From contig AP019514.1 of NCBI GenBank assembly GCA_007182875.1, positions 3,162,001 to 3,226,000 of the forward strand: 64,000 bases of DNA, given 5' to 3'. A program made the position numbers and the translations under genes. Below the pieces are notes generated by a model. That model was given only the letters and a program-made list of their open reading frames with translations. It was not told the DNA's origin and searched no databases. This document shows, piece by piece, positions 9,949 to 20,999 of this stretch; the first letter of the stretch is position 1; the number at the start of each line of letters is the position of its first letter. Source of the DNA: Vreelandella sulfidaeris. Its GTDB lineage: Bacteria > Pseudomonadota > Gammaproteobacteria > Pseudomonadales > Halomonadaceae.

Positions 9949-11444
9949 CTAGCTACCTGATACCGAGCCAAGCGCACCCAAGCAGTAATATTTCGTTTCA
10001 AGGTACTCATCGATACCGGTGGCGCCACCTTCACGGCCAAGGCCGGACTGCTTCACACCGCCGAAGGGTACCGGCGGGCCGGTCATCTTCACCGAGTTGA
10101 CGCTTACCATGCCGTACTCAAGCGCGCGCATCAGCTTCCAAATGCGACGAATATCATGGGTGTAGATATACGCGGCCAGCCCGTACTCGGTGTCATTCGC
10201 CATTTCAATGACTTCATCGTCGGTGCTGTAGGCGGTGATACCGGCCACAGGGGCAAAGTTCTCTTCTCGCCACACTTTCATGTGTGGCGTGACGCCTGTC
10301 AGCAACACTGGCATGAAGAAATTCTCGCCGGGTGCCTGGCTTTGATCACCGCCGATCATGGTGGCGCCTTTGGAAATGGCGTCATCGACAATGGCGGCTG
10401 CTTTTTCTACCGCCCGACGATGAATCAGCGGGCCCAGGTCTATCTCGCTCTGCAGGCCATTGCCTACGGTGAGTGCCGCCATGCGTTCGGTGAATTGCTC
10501 AACAAATTCATCATGGATGGATTCGTGCACCAGGATGCGGTTGGCGGCCAGGCAATCCTGCCCGCCGTTTGGAACTTGGCGTTTACGGCTGCATAGGCCG
10601 CCTCTTTGGGGTCCATATCCGGCCCAACAATAAACGGCGCATTGCCGCCCAGTTCCAACGACAGTCGTTTAACGGTATGCGCGCTCTGTTCAATTAATAG
10701 CCGGCCCACGCGAGTAGAGCCTGTAAAGGACAATGCACGGATACGTGATTCTGCGCAGAGAATCTTTGAGACTTCCGCCGGATCGCCCAGCACCACGTTG
10801 AAAATGCCTTCAGGAATACCGGCACGCTCGGCAAGCTCCGCCAGCGCCAGCGCTGAAAAGGGCGTTTCATTGGCCGGTTTTATAATTACAGGACAGCCCG
10901 CCGCCAGTGCCGCGGCGGCTTTGCGCGTAATCATCGCCAGCGGGAAGTTCCACGGCGTAATCATCGCGGCAATGCCGACCGGCTCTTTAATAGTGCCCAG
11001 GGATGCATTAGGAATATGGCTGGGAATGGTCTCGCCGTAGGTACGTTTGCCCTCTTCGGCAAACCAGCGCACGAAGCTGGCCCCGTACTCTACTTCACCG
11101 CGAGCATCGGGCAACGGCTTGCCCTGTTCCAGCGTCATGATGGTGGCGAGGTCTTCACGGTTGGCTTGAATCAGGTCATACCAAGCTAGTAAGCGCTCAC
11201 AGCGCTCGTCGGCGCGCAGTGCCCGCCAGTTTACAAACGCGGCTTCAGCGGCATCCACTGCGGCAGTAATTTGCTCGGCTTCCAATAGCGGGATATGGCC
11301 GATCGCTTCATTGGTGGCAGGATCATATACCGCTTCTTCGCGACCACCTTCTCCATGCGTCCATTTACCGTTCACGTAAGCGTACTGACGGAAAAGACGC
11401 GGATCTTCCAGGCGCTTGGCGAGCGTGGTCGATAGTGTGGTCAT
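9949..11444 (-). CDS. doeC: Aspartate-semialdehyde dehydrogenase DoeC (aldehyde dehydrogenase superfamily)
   Basis: Last step of ectoine breakdown: NAD(P)-dependent oxidation of aspartate semialdehyde to L-aspartate. It looks like a succinate-semialdehyde-dehydrogenase-type ALDH of ~498 residues. Visible are the oxyanion Asn166 (TPWNFPLAMITRK), the cofactor loop FTGSTRVG, the general base Glu264 (LELGGNAPF) and the nucleophile Cys298 (GQDCLAANR). One missing base near 10560 splits the frame right at the catalytic Cys. The start at 11444 has a GGGAGG ribosome site. The doe-specific role is from context; the enzyme class is certain. Confidence 0.88.
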
Positions 11445-11669
11445 GGAAACCTCCCTCAAATGCAGTCTGGCTAACCGAGCGCTGCAGTCACTGTGTGGCA
11501 TTGTCAGCAAGCGCTCTTAAGCCTTGCTATCGAATGCACACAGGTTAACGGAGAGGTGCCACGAAGTGTTTTTGAAAACCGAGGCTTATCGCGCGACTTT
11601 TTTTGTCAGCGGACGTTTTGCAGTGCTTTTTTTTGGTGGGTTGGGGCGATGAGTAATGAGAAGAGTGAT

Positions 11670-12144
11670 TTAGAGCACATCGTCAGTATCAATGCCTATC
11701 GGCTCGCGCTTCACTGTTTTGGTCACAATATAGGTGTAATAGCGCTCGATACCGGCCTCGGAAACCAGCCACTTATCCATCAGGCGTTGGTAGCTATCGA
11801 TGGTGCGCGCTTCAAATTTCACTAGATAATCCACGCCACCGCCTACCGCGACGCATTCGGTGACTTCCGGGGTTTGCATCACCAGGGCTTCAAAGCGAGT
11901 GAAGCTGTCGGCATTGTGCTGTTTCAGTTCGATCTGCACCCAGACGGGGTTACGCGGCACCAATACGTCGCTATTGATGCGCGCGCTATAGCCTTGAATA
12001 ACGCCCGCTTTTTCTAACCGTTTTACCCGCTCCCAGCAAGGACTGACAGAGAGATTGATGGCCTCGGCCAGCTTCGACTTGGTGATCCGCCCATCGCGAG
12101 AGGATATCGAGGATTTTAAGGTCATAGCGGTCAAGTTTCATCAT
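11670..12144 (-). CDS. doeX: Lrp/AsnC-family regulator DoeX
   Basis: Feast/famine-type transcription factor of ~158 residues placed inside the ectoine-degradation cluster. The N-terminal winged HTH (LDRYDLKILDILSRDGRIT, then KSKLAEAINLSVSPCWERVK) is followed by the ligand-sensing RAM domain (TECVAVGGGVDYLVKFEA). One missing base near 12102 breaks the frame inside the HTH. The start at 12144 lies nine bases after the doeB stop, so the two are co-transcribed. DoeX of Halomonas elongata is described as the ectoine-degradation regulator; here a palindrome before doeA is a candidate target. Confidence 0.88.
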
Positions 12145-12152
12145 GCCGAGGG

Positions 12153-13184
12153 CTACGCCTCCAAGCGATCAACAATATCGGCAATCACCGCCAGGGTGTC
12201 TCCCATATTGATAAGCGAGGGTGCACGGCGAGCCATCAAAATGCCATCACGCTCGGCTTTATACGCCACCGGGTCGGTGCCGCTGCGCGTTATGTCATAC
12301 ACGTAGGCGATGGTTTGGCCCTTCTTCACTTCTTCTCCCAGCGCCACCAGTAGCTCTAATACGCCTGAATGCTGGCTCTGCACATAGCAGCTGGCATCGG
12401 GCATATCGAGATACATCTGCCCGCCTTGCGGCATTTCAACGTCGCCTTGCACCAAGCCGTAGTGGATTAAGAAGTTGCGCACACCCCGCTCGGCAATGGC
12501 GATGCTTTGGGGTGTTGAGGTGCCGCCACCGCCCAATTCTGTGGCGACAAAGACTTTACCCTGACGCTCGCAGACAGTGTCGAACAACCGTTCTGCATCG
12601 AGTTCAAACATCACCATAGCGTAAGGCGCACCAAAGGCTTTGGCGCCCTCAAGGGCGGACTGCTGCTGCGCTTTGTTATCCAGCACATGGGACGCACCAA
12701 ACGGCAGGATATCCAGCGTACGGCCGCCGGAGTGCAGGTCGAGCACGACATCCGACATCGGCACCAGTACACGGGTGAAGTAATCGGCTATTTGCGGCGT
12801 CACACTACCATTTGGGTCTCCGGGAAAGCTGCGATTGAGGTTGCCTTTATCCATTGGCGAGGTGCGCTTGCCTGCCATCACTGCTGGCGTATTCATGCAC
12901 GGCACGATGATCACACGCCCTGTTACGTCTTCCGCTTTCAGCGTCGAGGAAAGCTTCAGCAGCGAGGTAATACCCTCGTACTCATCGCCGTGGTTACCGC
13001 CGGTCAAAAGTGCCGTAGGGCCGTCACCGTTTTTAACCACGGTCACAGGAATCATCACTGCGCCCCAGGCAGACTTATCGGTAGAGATGGGCAGCTTTAA
13101 AAAGCCGTGCTGCACACCATCGGCGTCGTAATCCACGGTGGCGAAAATAGGGCTTGGTCGTAGTTGGCTCGACTGATCGATCAT
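12153..13184 (-). CDS. doeB: N-alpha-acetyl-L-2,4-diaminobutyrate deacetylase DoeB
   Basis: Zinc hydrolase of the succinylglutamate desuccinylase/aspartoacylase (M14-like) family, 343 residues, intact. Zinc ligands are seen as His65 and Glu68 (GGNHGDEYEG) and His151 (LDLHSGG), with the conserved NLNRSFPG loop between them. The C-terminal ~90 residues form the family's beta domain. In the doe pathway it removes acetate from the product of ectoine hydrolysis, giving diaminobutyrate for DoeD. It sits 41 bases after doeA and just before doeX, matching the doeABX order known from Halomonas elongata. Confidence 0.93.
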   Translation of the reverse strand: MIDQSSQLRPSPIFATVDYDADGVQHGFLKLPISTDKSAWGAVMIPVTVVKNGDGPTALLTGGNHGDEYEGITSLLKLSSTLKAEDVTGRVIIVPCMNTPAVMAGKRTSPMDKGNLNRSFPGDPNGSVTPQIADYFTRVLVPMSDVVLDLHSGGRTLDILPFGASHVLDNKAQQQSALEGAKAFGAPYAMVMFELDAERLFDTVCERQGKVFVATELGGGGTSTPQSIAIAERGVRNFLIHYGLVQGDVEMPQGGQMYLDMPDASCYVQSQHSGVLELLVALGEEVKKGQTIAYVYDITRSGTDPVAYKAERDGILMARRAPSLINMGDTLAVIADIVDRLEA

Positions 13185-13225
13185 TGGGTATTCCCTTTTT
13201 ATACGGGCGGCTATGTAACAAGCGA

Positions 13226-14425
13226 CTATTTGACGAATAGCTGGCGCGGAAAATTGGCCAGGGTTTCGCAGCCGTCTTCGGTAATCAATATACTTTCGGT
13301 AATTTCCAAGCCCCAGTTTTCTTCCCAGAGTCCCGGCATAAAGTGAAACGTCATGCCCGGCTCCAGAATGGTGTCATCGGAGGGGCGTAGGCTCATGGTG
13401 CGCTCGCCCCAATCGGGGGGTAGGAAATACCGATCGGGTAACCACAGCGGGCACCGCCACGGTCAAAACCATACTTATCCATCGCCGCACCCAGCGCCAT
13501 GGCAATATCCGCCGTGCGGTTGCCAGGCTTGGCGACCGCCAAACCATTTTCGATGCCTTCCAGCAGAGCCGACTCCGCGCGGATAAAGTCGATGGGCGGC
13601 GTACCCAGGAAAACCGTACGCGACATCGGCGCATGGTAGCGCTTAAATACCCCGGCAATTTCAAAGAAGGTACCCTCGCCTTTGCGAAACGGTGTGTCAT
13701 CCCAGGTCAGGTGAGGGGCAGCAGCGTCTTTACCGGTAGGCAGCATGGGAACGATGGCGGGATAGTCACCGCCAAAGACCTTGCCGTTTTCATCCACAAA
13801 ACCTTCGATGCCAACGCGGTAAATTTCAGAGACTAATTTGCTCTTCGGCAAGCCGGGCTCAATCACTTCCAAAATGCGCGAATGCATGCCTTCCACGATT
13901 TTGGCAGCAATGCGCATATAAGCCACTTCTTGGGGCGATTTTATTGCCCGGCACCAGTTCACCAGCGCATTGGCATCCATAAAACGCGCATGGGGCAGCT
14001 CGCGTAACAGGCTTAAATACGCCTTGGCAGAGAAGTAATAGTTATCCATCTCCATGCCCACTACGCCCAAGTGCCAGCCGCGATCCGGCATGATCGACTG
14101 GGCCAGGTACTCCATGGGATGCATATCCGGGTTCTGTACGTAGTAATCCGGATAATAGGTAATATTGTCGGGATCAATCCAGCAGGTGCGCAGCGCACCG
14201 TTGGCGTCCATACGCCGTCCGAACCATACCGGCTCGCCTTCAAGACCCACCAGCACACACTGATGCACATAAAATGACCAACCATCGTAGCCGGTTAGCC
14301 AAGCCATATTGGAAGGGGTCACTGACGATCAATACGTCAATACCACGACTGGCCATTTCAGCGCGCACTTTCCACAGGCGGTTAGCGTACTCTTCGCGCG
14401 TGAAAGGCAGGGAAACCTGAGTCAT
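13226..14425 (-). CDS. doeA: Ectoine hydrolase DoeA (M24 peptidase-like)
   Basis: Opens the ectoine ring to N-acetyl-diaminobutyrate, the first degradation step. The protein (~399 residues) begins MTQVSLPFTREEYANRL and has a creatinase-like N-domain and a pita-bread C-domain. C-domain landmarks are GDYPAIVPMLPTGKDAAAPH, KGEGTFFEIAGVFKRYHAPM and GYPIGISYPPDWGER. Two indels break it: near 14312 (before SNMAWLTGYDGWSF) and near 13400 (after GISYPP). The true stop at 13226 follows FPRQLFVK. The start at 14425 has no strong ribosome site; an ATG at 14440 is the alternative. It heads the doe operon. Confidence 0.92.
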
Positions 14426-14465
14426 CGGGCAACTCGCCATTAAAGATCACCAAGAACCAGCGTAC

Positions 14466-14480
14466 TGCCTATAATAGGCA
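14466..14480. promoter_or_regulatory. Palindrome in the doeA promoter region
   Basis: A perfect 7-1-7 inverted repeat (TGCCTAT A ATAGGCA) lies 41 bases before the doeA start and overlaps a TATAAT-like hexamer. The position suits an operator, possibly of DoeX; binding is inference. Confidence 0.45.
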
Positions 14481-14647
14481 CGCAAAGCTGGGCCACAGGA
14501 TCGACCTGACCACCGCCGCAGCAGGCCTGCCAATGTCGTCTTAAGCCGATACTAGCACCCACCCTTGGTTCACGGTCAAAGGCTTTATGGCAAAAGTGCA
14601 TAGAACATCATTATTTAGGCTGAGCAAGCTTATAATTGCTACAGCGG

Positions 14648-15820
14648 TTACTCTTCCACTCTGTTCAAATCATAGATACATTTTCCCGCTATGAACGTCT
14701 GCTGCGGCTGAAGTTTGTTATCGAGTAGTGTCACATCAGCATCGAAGCCGATTGCTAAACGCCCTTTTGGGCGTGTAAACCGAGGACTCTAGCGACATTG
14801 GTGGAAATCAAGCCTAACGCTGACTCAAGAGGCAACACACCTTCACGCACCAAGCGCTGCCAATCTGCAATGAGTGTCGTGTTCCTGGCGACCTTCATTC
14901 CCAGGTAGGTCCCCTGGGTATCGAATTCGGGCAAACTGCCGTTGCAGTCGGAACTCATGGTAATGAGTTCAGACGGGACGCCACGCTCGAGTAAGCGAGA
15001 CACAGCATCAAAACCGGACAGACCGTCACCGGCGTCTTCGAAGGCGGTGACATCGACGCTTGCATTGAACGTTAACGCATAGTCCGCCGCTTCTTCGAGC
15101 AAGGCAGGGTGGCGATTCACATGGGTGGGGATCACTTGATCGGCGGGAATCTCGGTCTCGGATAGCAATCTACGCAGCGGTTCCAGCCCCGCTTGCCGTC
15201 GCCGAGATGGAAATGGCAAATACCCCGCTTGCCCGCCAGCATGGCGCCTACGCGGGTATCGCTGACGATCCGTTCGATTTCGTCCTGGCGTGGCTGGCTC
15301 GATCGATGATCAGAGATAGCGATTTCGCCCAAACCAATAACTTCGGGTATCCAGGCCAGATCGCGCTGGATATCGCCGGTCAACGTGGGAGGCGGGACGC
15401 GATACGCACCGGTGTACATGTAGGCCGATATACCCTCGGCTTTCAGCCCGCGTACCTTGGCCAGCAAGTCCGCCGGGGAACGACTGATGCTGTCGGTGCC
15501 CAGCACCCCCACCACCGTGCCGATACCCATCGCGGCTATCTCAAAGGCCGAAATTTCCGGACAGCGCGTACCGCAGCCACCCTCGCCCCACCGCCGGTGA
15601 CGTGAACGTGCTGATCGATAAAGGCCGGCACCGCGGTGAGCGTCCGCGCCTCCACAACCCGCACTGGCCAGCCCGCGGGGATCTCGAGGTCACGCCCCAG
15701 GGCGGCGATACGGCCATCGGCGATCAGAATATCGTTTGCCTCGAGAGGCTCCGGCGCATAGAGACTGCCGACCCGCAGCAGGGTCAGCAGCCTGTCTTCC
15801 CGGGGGTCGGCGGGCATCAT
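14648..15820 (-). CDS. iadA: Isoaspartyl dipeptidase IadA (beta-aspartyl peptidase)
   Basis: Amidohydrolase that splits beta-aspartyl dipeptides; in this context it would cleave the beta-Asp-Arg released by cyanophycinase into Asp and Arg. Binuclear-zinc ligands are seen: His71 and His73 (IDQHVHVTGGG), the HFHLGDGK segment, the His pair in THVNRH, and Asp in SSDCNGSLP. Where relatives usually have SSDGNGS, this copy has Cys after the Asp. Three or more indels interrupt it (near 15540, 15215 and 14757). The stop at 14648 completes the ~391-residue protein. Its ATG overlaps the cphA stop. Confidence 0.9.
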
Positions 15821-18452
15821 GGCGTCTCACCGTCTGGCGTTGTGGCGGCAACCGACCGGAAGCGGCGCCCCTGATCCGCTCAATGGCGCTATCCACATCG
15901 TCGATCAGCAAGACCAGCAGGTCGCCTTCGCTGGCCTCCTCGAAAGCGCGCTCCACGGCCTGCTGCTCTTCCATGATAACCTCCACCCGGCAGGTGCCCG
16001 GGACAGACTCAGCGCCTTCGCGCAGCAGGCGGGCGGCGTCACCGGGGGTGCGTCCGCGGGCGTCGGTCTCGTAAATGAAGACCACGTCGTGCATCCGGGC
16101 AAGCAGGGTGCCCAGCGTGAACAGGTCCTCGTCGCGGCGGTTGCCAGGGGCGCTGGCGACACTGATCCGTCGGCGGGCAGGAATGCAGCCGACCAGTCCG
16201 CTTAAGGCTTCAAGCGCTGGTACATTATGGCCGTAGTCGATCAGCACCTTCATGCCGTCAGCGTCGATGAGGTTGGTGCGGCCGGGGTTCTGGCCCGGCG
16301 TGGGGTGGAAGGTCTGCAAGCCCATCTGGATGTCTGCGATCGACAGACCCAGCGCATAGGCGGCGGCACTCGCCGCCAGTGCGTTAGCGACATTGAAGCG
16401 CGCATGACCTTCGAAAGTGATCGGCACGTCCACTACCGGGATTACCTCGGCCTCAACATGGCCCTGGCGCATCACGATGCGCTCGTTATGGACGGTAAAG
16501 CGACACCCTGTTCGTGCACATGCTGACGAACAGGGCGGGAGTTAGGGTCCAACGTGAAGAAGATGATCTCACCCCGAGCCCACTGCTGGCCTTCCAACAC
16601 ACGGGGGTCATCGGCATTGAGCACCGCCGTACCGCCCTGGCGGACGGCATCGATCACCACCGTCTTGCAGCGCGCCAGCTCATCAAGCGTGTGGATATCG
16701 TGCTCGCCCAGGTGGTCGCTGGCAATGTTAAGCAATACGCCCACGTCGCACTCGTCGAAGCCCAGACCGCGGCGCATGATGCCGCCGCGGGCGACTTCCA
16801 ATACGGCACACTCGACCGTGGGCTCGCGAAGCACGATCTCTGCCGCATGGGGGCCGCTATAATCGCCGCGCAGGATGACATGATTGTCTATCTCGATGGC
16901 TCCAGTGCAGGCCATGCCGACGTTGCGTCCCGCCTGACGCAGCAGGTGCGAGAGCAGCCGCACCGTGGTGGTTTTGCCGTTGGTGCCAGTAACCGCTGCA
17001 ATGGGAATACGCCCGATTGATTCGCTGTCGGGGAACAGCATGTCGATCACCGGGCGACCCACATCGCGGCACTCCCCGTGGGTAGGCGAAAGGTGCATGC
17101 GAAAGCCGGGCCCGGCATTCACTTCAACCACCGCGGCCGATTGTTCCTCGAGGGGCTTCGTCAGGGGTTTCGGCGAGCAAATCGATGCCGATGATGTCCA
17201 GCCCTACCAGCCGCGCGATGCGCTCAGCTACATAGCGCACTTCCGGGTGGACATCGTCGGTGACGTCCGTCGCCGTGCCCCCCGGTGCTAAGGTTTGCCG
17301 TGGGCTTGAGAAAAACTATTTCGCCCGCAGGAATCACGCTCTTCAGGCTCAGGTTTTGCTGGCTGATTAGCCGTAGCGACTGCTCGTCCAACTTTATCTG
17401 GGTTAGCAGGTTCTCGTGGCCGACCCCGCGGCGCGGGTCGTGATTCTCAGCGTCGACCAGCGCCTGGAGTGTTGCCACCCCGTCGCCCACCACATGGGCC
17501 GGACGGCGCCTAGCGGCGGCGACGAGTTTGCCGTCTATGACTAGCAGGCGGTGATCCTCACCGCGAATGTACTGCTCGACAATCACCGATGAATTGCGTT
17601 GCGAGGCAATGTTGAAAGCATCACTCAGCGCCTGGTCGTCCTCGACATTGGTGCTCACCCGCGGCCATGGTTACCGATGACTGGCTTCACCGCCACGGGA
17701 TAACCAATAGCGTGGACGGCATCCAGCGCCTCGTCGAACGAACTACACACCCGCCCTTGGGGCACTGGAATGCCGGCATCACCTAGGACCTGCTTGGTCC
17801 ACTCTTTATCGTCGGCGATACCGTAGCTGATAAGGTCTGTATGGCCGGTCACCGTCGCCTGGATGCGCTGCTGGCGGTGGCCGTGACCGAATTGGATATA
17901 GCTGTTTTCCTCGCTCAAACGCGTATGGGGAATGCCACGCTGAGTAGCGGCATTGACGATGGCCGCCGTGGAAGGGCCAAGCATGTGGTCGTCACGTACC
18001 TGCCTGAGGCGGCCAAGGATGGCCGGCAAATCAATCGCTTCACCGCAAAACAAGCGCTCGACAAGGTCGACTGACTCGACACCGGCGGCCAGTCCGCAGG
18101 CCTCATCGCGGTAGCGGTAGACTACGCTGTAAATACCGGGGTCATAGCTGTCAATGGTCTTGCCATAACCCACTGAGAAGCCGATCAAGTTCTGCAGCTC
18201 AATGGCAACATGTTCAACGACATGGCCAGCCCAAGTGCCGCGCTCCAGCCGCTCCAGAAAGCCACCTGGGCGACCCACCGAACAGCGGTGCTCCTGCAGG
18301 GTCGGCAACAGCGCGGTCAACCGTTCAACGATACCGGGCACAAGGTCGCTCGGCCGCTCCTCAAGTTCACCAATATCGAGGCGCATAAAAATGGCCGGAT
18401 AGCGACTGAAGTAGTTCGGGCCGCGTAGAGCCCGATGTTCAAGAATATTCAT
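15817..18452 (-). CDS. cphA: Cyanophycin synthetase CphA
   Basis: Polymerises Asp and Arg into cyanophycin using two ATP-dependent active sites. The ~880-residue product shows the N-terminal domain (1-160), an ATP-grasp domain (about 200-480; KPVIGNHGRG loop, VEQYIRGEDHRLLVIDGK, IGIDLLAE) that adds Asp, and a Mur-ligase-like domain with P-loop VTGTNGKTTT, then ARGGIMRRGLGFD and IDYGHNVPALEAL, that adds Arg. At least four indels split it (near 17655, 17290, 17135, 16475). A fifth near 15870 hides the natural ending, whose TGA overlaps the iadA start. It also overlaps cphB by four bases. Confidence 0.94.
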
Positions 18453-19295
18453 CGCCCCACCGCGAGCATGGCGTCAAGTTCGTGGGGGACGAGATAGCGT
18501 CGAGCCTCAACGTCAAAGCCGTGGCCGCTAACCAGCGCATGGAAGATCATATGCTCGACGGCCACGGGTTCCCCCATGGCGAGGTCGGCAATGTTTGAAC
18601 TCGCCAGATCCCGGCTATCGATAAGGATGACATGTCCTGAACCGATGGCTTCAATAATGCCGTGGGGTGAATAATCACCGCAGCGTCCTCACCCAAGCCC
18701 ACCAGGTGTTCGGGGTTGCTGGCGCCGACCTCCATCAGCCGTGTGAAGCGCCCGCGCTCGAGAAAGTGGCTATCGATGATCAGGTCATCGACGAAACCCA
18801 GGCCGAAGGTCAGGTTAACGCCCCTTTGCGCAGGGCATCAGCGGCAGCACCGTTGTAGATCATGGTGCCCGGCATGGCCGCTGCGCCCGCGCTGGTTCCG
18901 GCCACCACGGCCCCGTCCTGCAAGCGTTGGCGGATGGCCTTCAACACCGGCGAGCCGCCCAGCACATTGGTCAGGCGCAGCTGATCACCGCCAGTAAAGA
19001 AAATGAGGCCGCTTTGCTCGATCAAACTCACCGTTTCAGCATCAGTTGCCGCCTTTCGGTCCTGGATACCCAGCGAATGAACGTGACGTGCACCCAGGCG
19101 TAGGAAGGCTGCTTCGTATTCGGGTAGAACCTCGTCGGAGATACTGCTAGCCGTGGCGATGACCGCGACCTCCCTGATCACCCCTCAGGGAGCTAGGGAA
19201 AAGGCCTTCTTGAGAATTTCAAGGTCAGAGGTTCTGTCCTCTGCACCGCCGATGGCCACGAGGTGACCGGATGCCGAAAAAATGGGAGAGGCCAT
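18449..19295 (-). CDS. cphB: Cyanophycinase CphB
   Basis: Serine exopeptidase (S51-like) that degrades cyanophycin to beta-Asp-Arg dipeptides. Reconstructed length ~282 residues. Seen are the N-terminal GHLVAIGGAEDRTSDLEIL, FFTGGDQLRL, the nucleophile loop AGTSAGAAAM, NLTFGLGFVDDLIIDSHF and VGLGEDAAVII. The start at 19295 is supported by family homology; an in-frame TGA follows at 19192-19194 after SLAP, and later indels lie near 18815 and 18665. The C-terminus ends in a TGA that overlaps the cphA ATG. First gene of the cphB-cphA-iadA operon. Confidence 0.9.
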
Positions 19296-19666
19296 ATCCC
19301 TTTCGTCGCCTAGCGACGCTTTTGAGGACACTGAATCATTACCGATAGCGGCAATAATGTCGTATCGCGTGATTTTTAATCTAGCTTTTCACTTGTAACA
19401 GTTCAGTTATAACAGTTGGAAACTTCCCCTGCCAGATTAATAAAGGTTCCTCGGCCTGACGAAACATCTCCTGCAGAGCAGCCCCTTTCCTGCTCTCTTA
19501 CGTATTAGCCAAGCGTGGCAATGTTAAGCCGCTATACTTCGAAAAGCAGCCTTTCCTCACGCCTAGCCTGTCGATCAGTCCAGGCAAGCCTTCATCCCCC
19601 TGTCTGATGCCCCTTGCATCTGGGTAAGGAGTGCTGAGAAGACCGCGCTTTCGCCAGGAGGCGATC
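19296..19666. other. Divergent intergenic region of the cyanophycin locus (371 bp)
   Basis: Holds the promoters for cphB (leftward) and the ATP-grasp gene (rightward). The only clear structure is the 8-bp direct repeat at 19396-19417. A good ribosome site (AGGAGG, 19656-19661) precedes the ATP-grasp start. No coding potential is seen. Confidence 0.6.
19396..19417. repeat. Direct repeat TAACAGTT, 14-bp period
   Basis: TAACAGTT occurs at 19396-19403 and again at 19410-19417 in the divergent cyanophycin promoter region. The spacing is somewhat more than one helical turn. It could be a regulator site; there is no direct evidence. Confidence 0.35.
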
Positions 19667-20969
19667 ATGAGCAATCGGAATATTTTTGTTGTCGGGCTGG
19701 ATGAAGTTAATCGTCAACGTCTTGCACATTTACGCGGGGCTGAACACTACCGGTTCCATGGCGTGATCGAACCAGCAGAGGTCAATGATACGGACATCTT
19801 TCCTATCGAAGACATGCTGGCCAGAGCCGAAACCCAGCTGAAAGCCTTTGGTGAGCCTATCGATGCCATCGTGGGCTATATGGATTTCCCCGTCTCGACC
19901 ATGCTACCGCTACTTTGTGAGCGACTGGGCACGCCTTCGACCAGTCTTGAAAGTTTACTAAAATGCGAACACAAGTACTGGAGTCGGCTCGTTCAGAAGG
20001 AAGTGATCGCCGATTATATACCGCGCTTTACCGCCTTTGACCCTTTCGATTCTCAGGCGCTTGCGCATATAGGGGGAAGCGGGGCTGTATTTCCCCTTCT
20101 TCGTCAAACCCATCAAGTCGTCAGGCTCACGGCTGGGCTTTCGTATCGAAAGCCCCGAAGATTTCGCCCACGCCGTCGAGCGTTTGTGTGAAGGCATCGG
20201 GACGATTTCAGAGCCCTTTAACTACGTGCTGGAACACGCCAACCTGCCTGATAACGTACGCTCAGTCGATGGTGGCTACTGTATGGCGGAAGAGATCATC
20301 GGCGGCTGGCAATGTACCGTCGAGGGCTACGTCTTCCAGGGTGATGTTGTCCCGTATGGCATTGTCGATTCGATTCGCTATCCGCAGGTGCTGAGTTTTT
20401 CTACTATCGCTATCCGTCGCGCCTTCCCGATGCCATTCAAACTAAGATGCAGGATCTTACGCGTCAGATCATGGCCCATATTGGCTATGACAATGCGGCT
20501 TTCAACATCGAATACTTCTGGGACGAAGTGCAGGATCGCATCTGGCTGCTGGAGATCAATACCCGCGTGGCACAATCGCATTGCGACCTGTTCGAAAAAG
20601 TCGATGGAATCAGCCACCAACAAGTCACGGTGGATCTGGCGTTAGGGCAGTTACCCGATATGCCTTTTCGAGAGGGGGGCATTCAAGGTGGCTGCAAAAT
20701 TCTTCTACCGAGTGTTCTTCACCGACGCCACCATCAGTCAGGTCCCCAGTGCCGAGGAGATCGAAGCGCTACAGCAGGCTTTCCCCGGCACCGTAATCAC
20801 ACTTCAGGTCGAGGCCGGTATGCGCTTATCCTCCCTGCCTGAGCAAGACAGCTATAGTTATGCCATGGCTTACGTGTGGATGGGGGCAGAGGATGACCTC
20901 TCGCTTGAAGAGAACTATGCGCGACTTGCCGAGCAGCTACATTTCGGCTTCGAGGATATCGTCGGCTGA
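19667..20969 (+). CDS. ATP-grasp carboxylate-amine ligase of unknown substrate, cyanophycin-linked
   Basis: About 434 residues. The N-terminal ~120 residues are a Rossmann-like pre-ATP-grasp domain (NIFVVGLDEVNRQRL). The ATP-grasp core shows the nucleotide-binding Lys in FFVKPIKSSGSRLGF and the metal-binding acids in FNIEYFWDE and IWLLEINTR. I do not recognise a named family. It should form an amide, peptide or thioester-like bond through an acyl phosphate. Three indels break it (near 20085, 20400 and 20680). It diverges from cphB and is followed after 30 bases by a CocE-type hydrolase, suggesting a make/break pair connected with cyanophycin or its dipeptide. Function not assigned. Confidence 0.78.
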
Positions 20970-20999
20970 GCGTTGTTTTACTCATTAAGGAGCAGAGCC

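Noticed and set aside
8329..14425. Decay of the ectoine-degradation genes to pseudogenes
   Set aside because: All catalytic motifs are preserved beyond the breaks, and the same break type affects nearly every gene in the window, so an error source is more likely.
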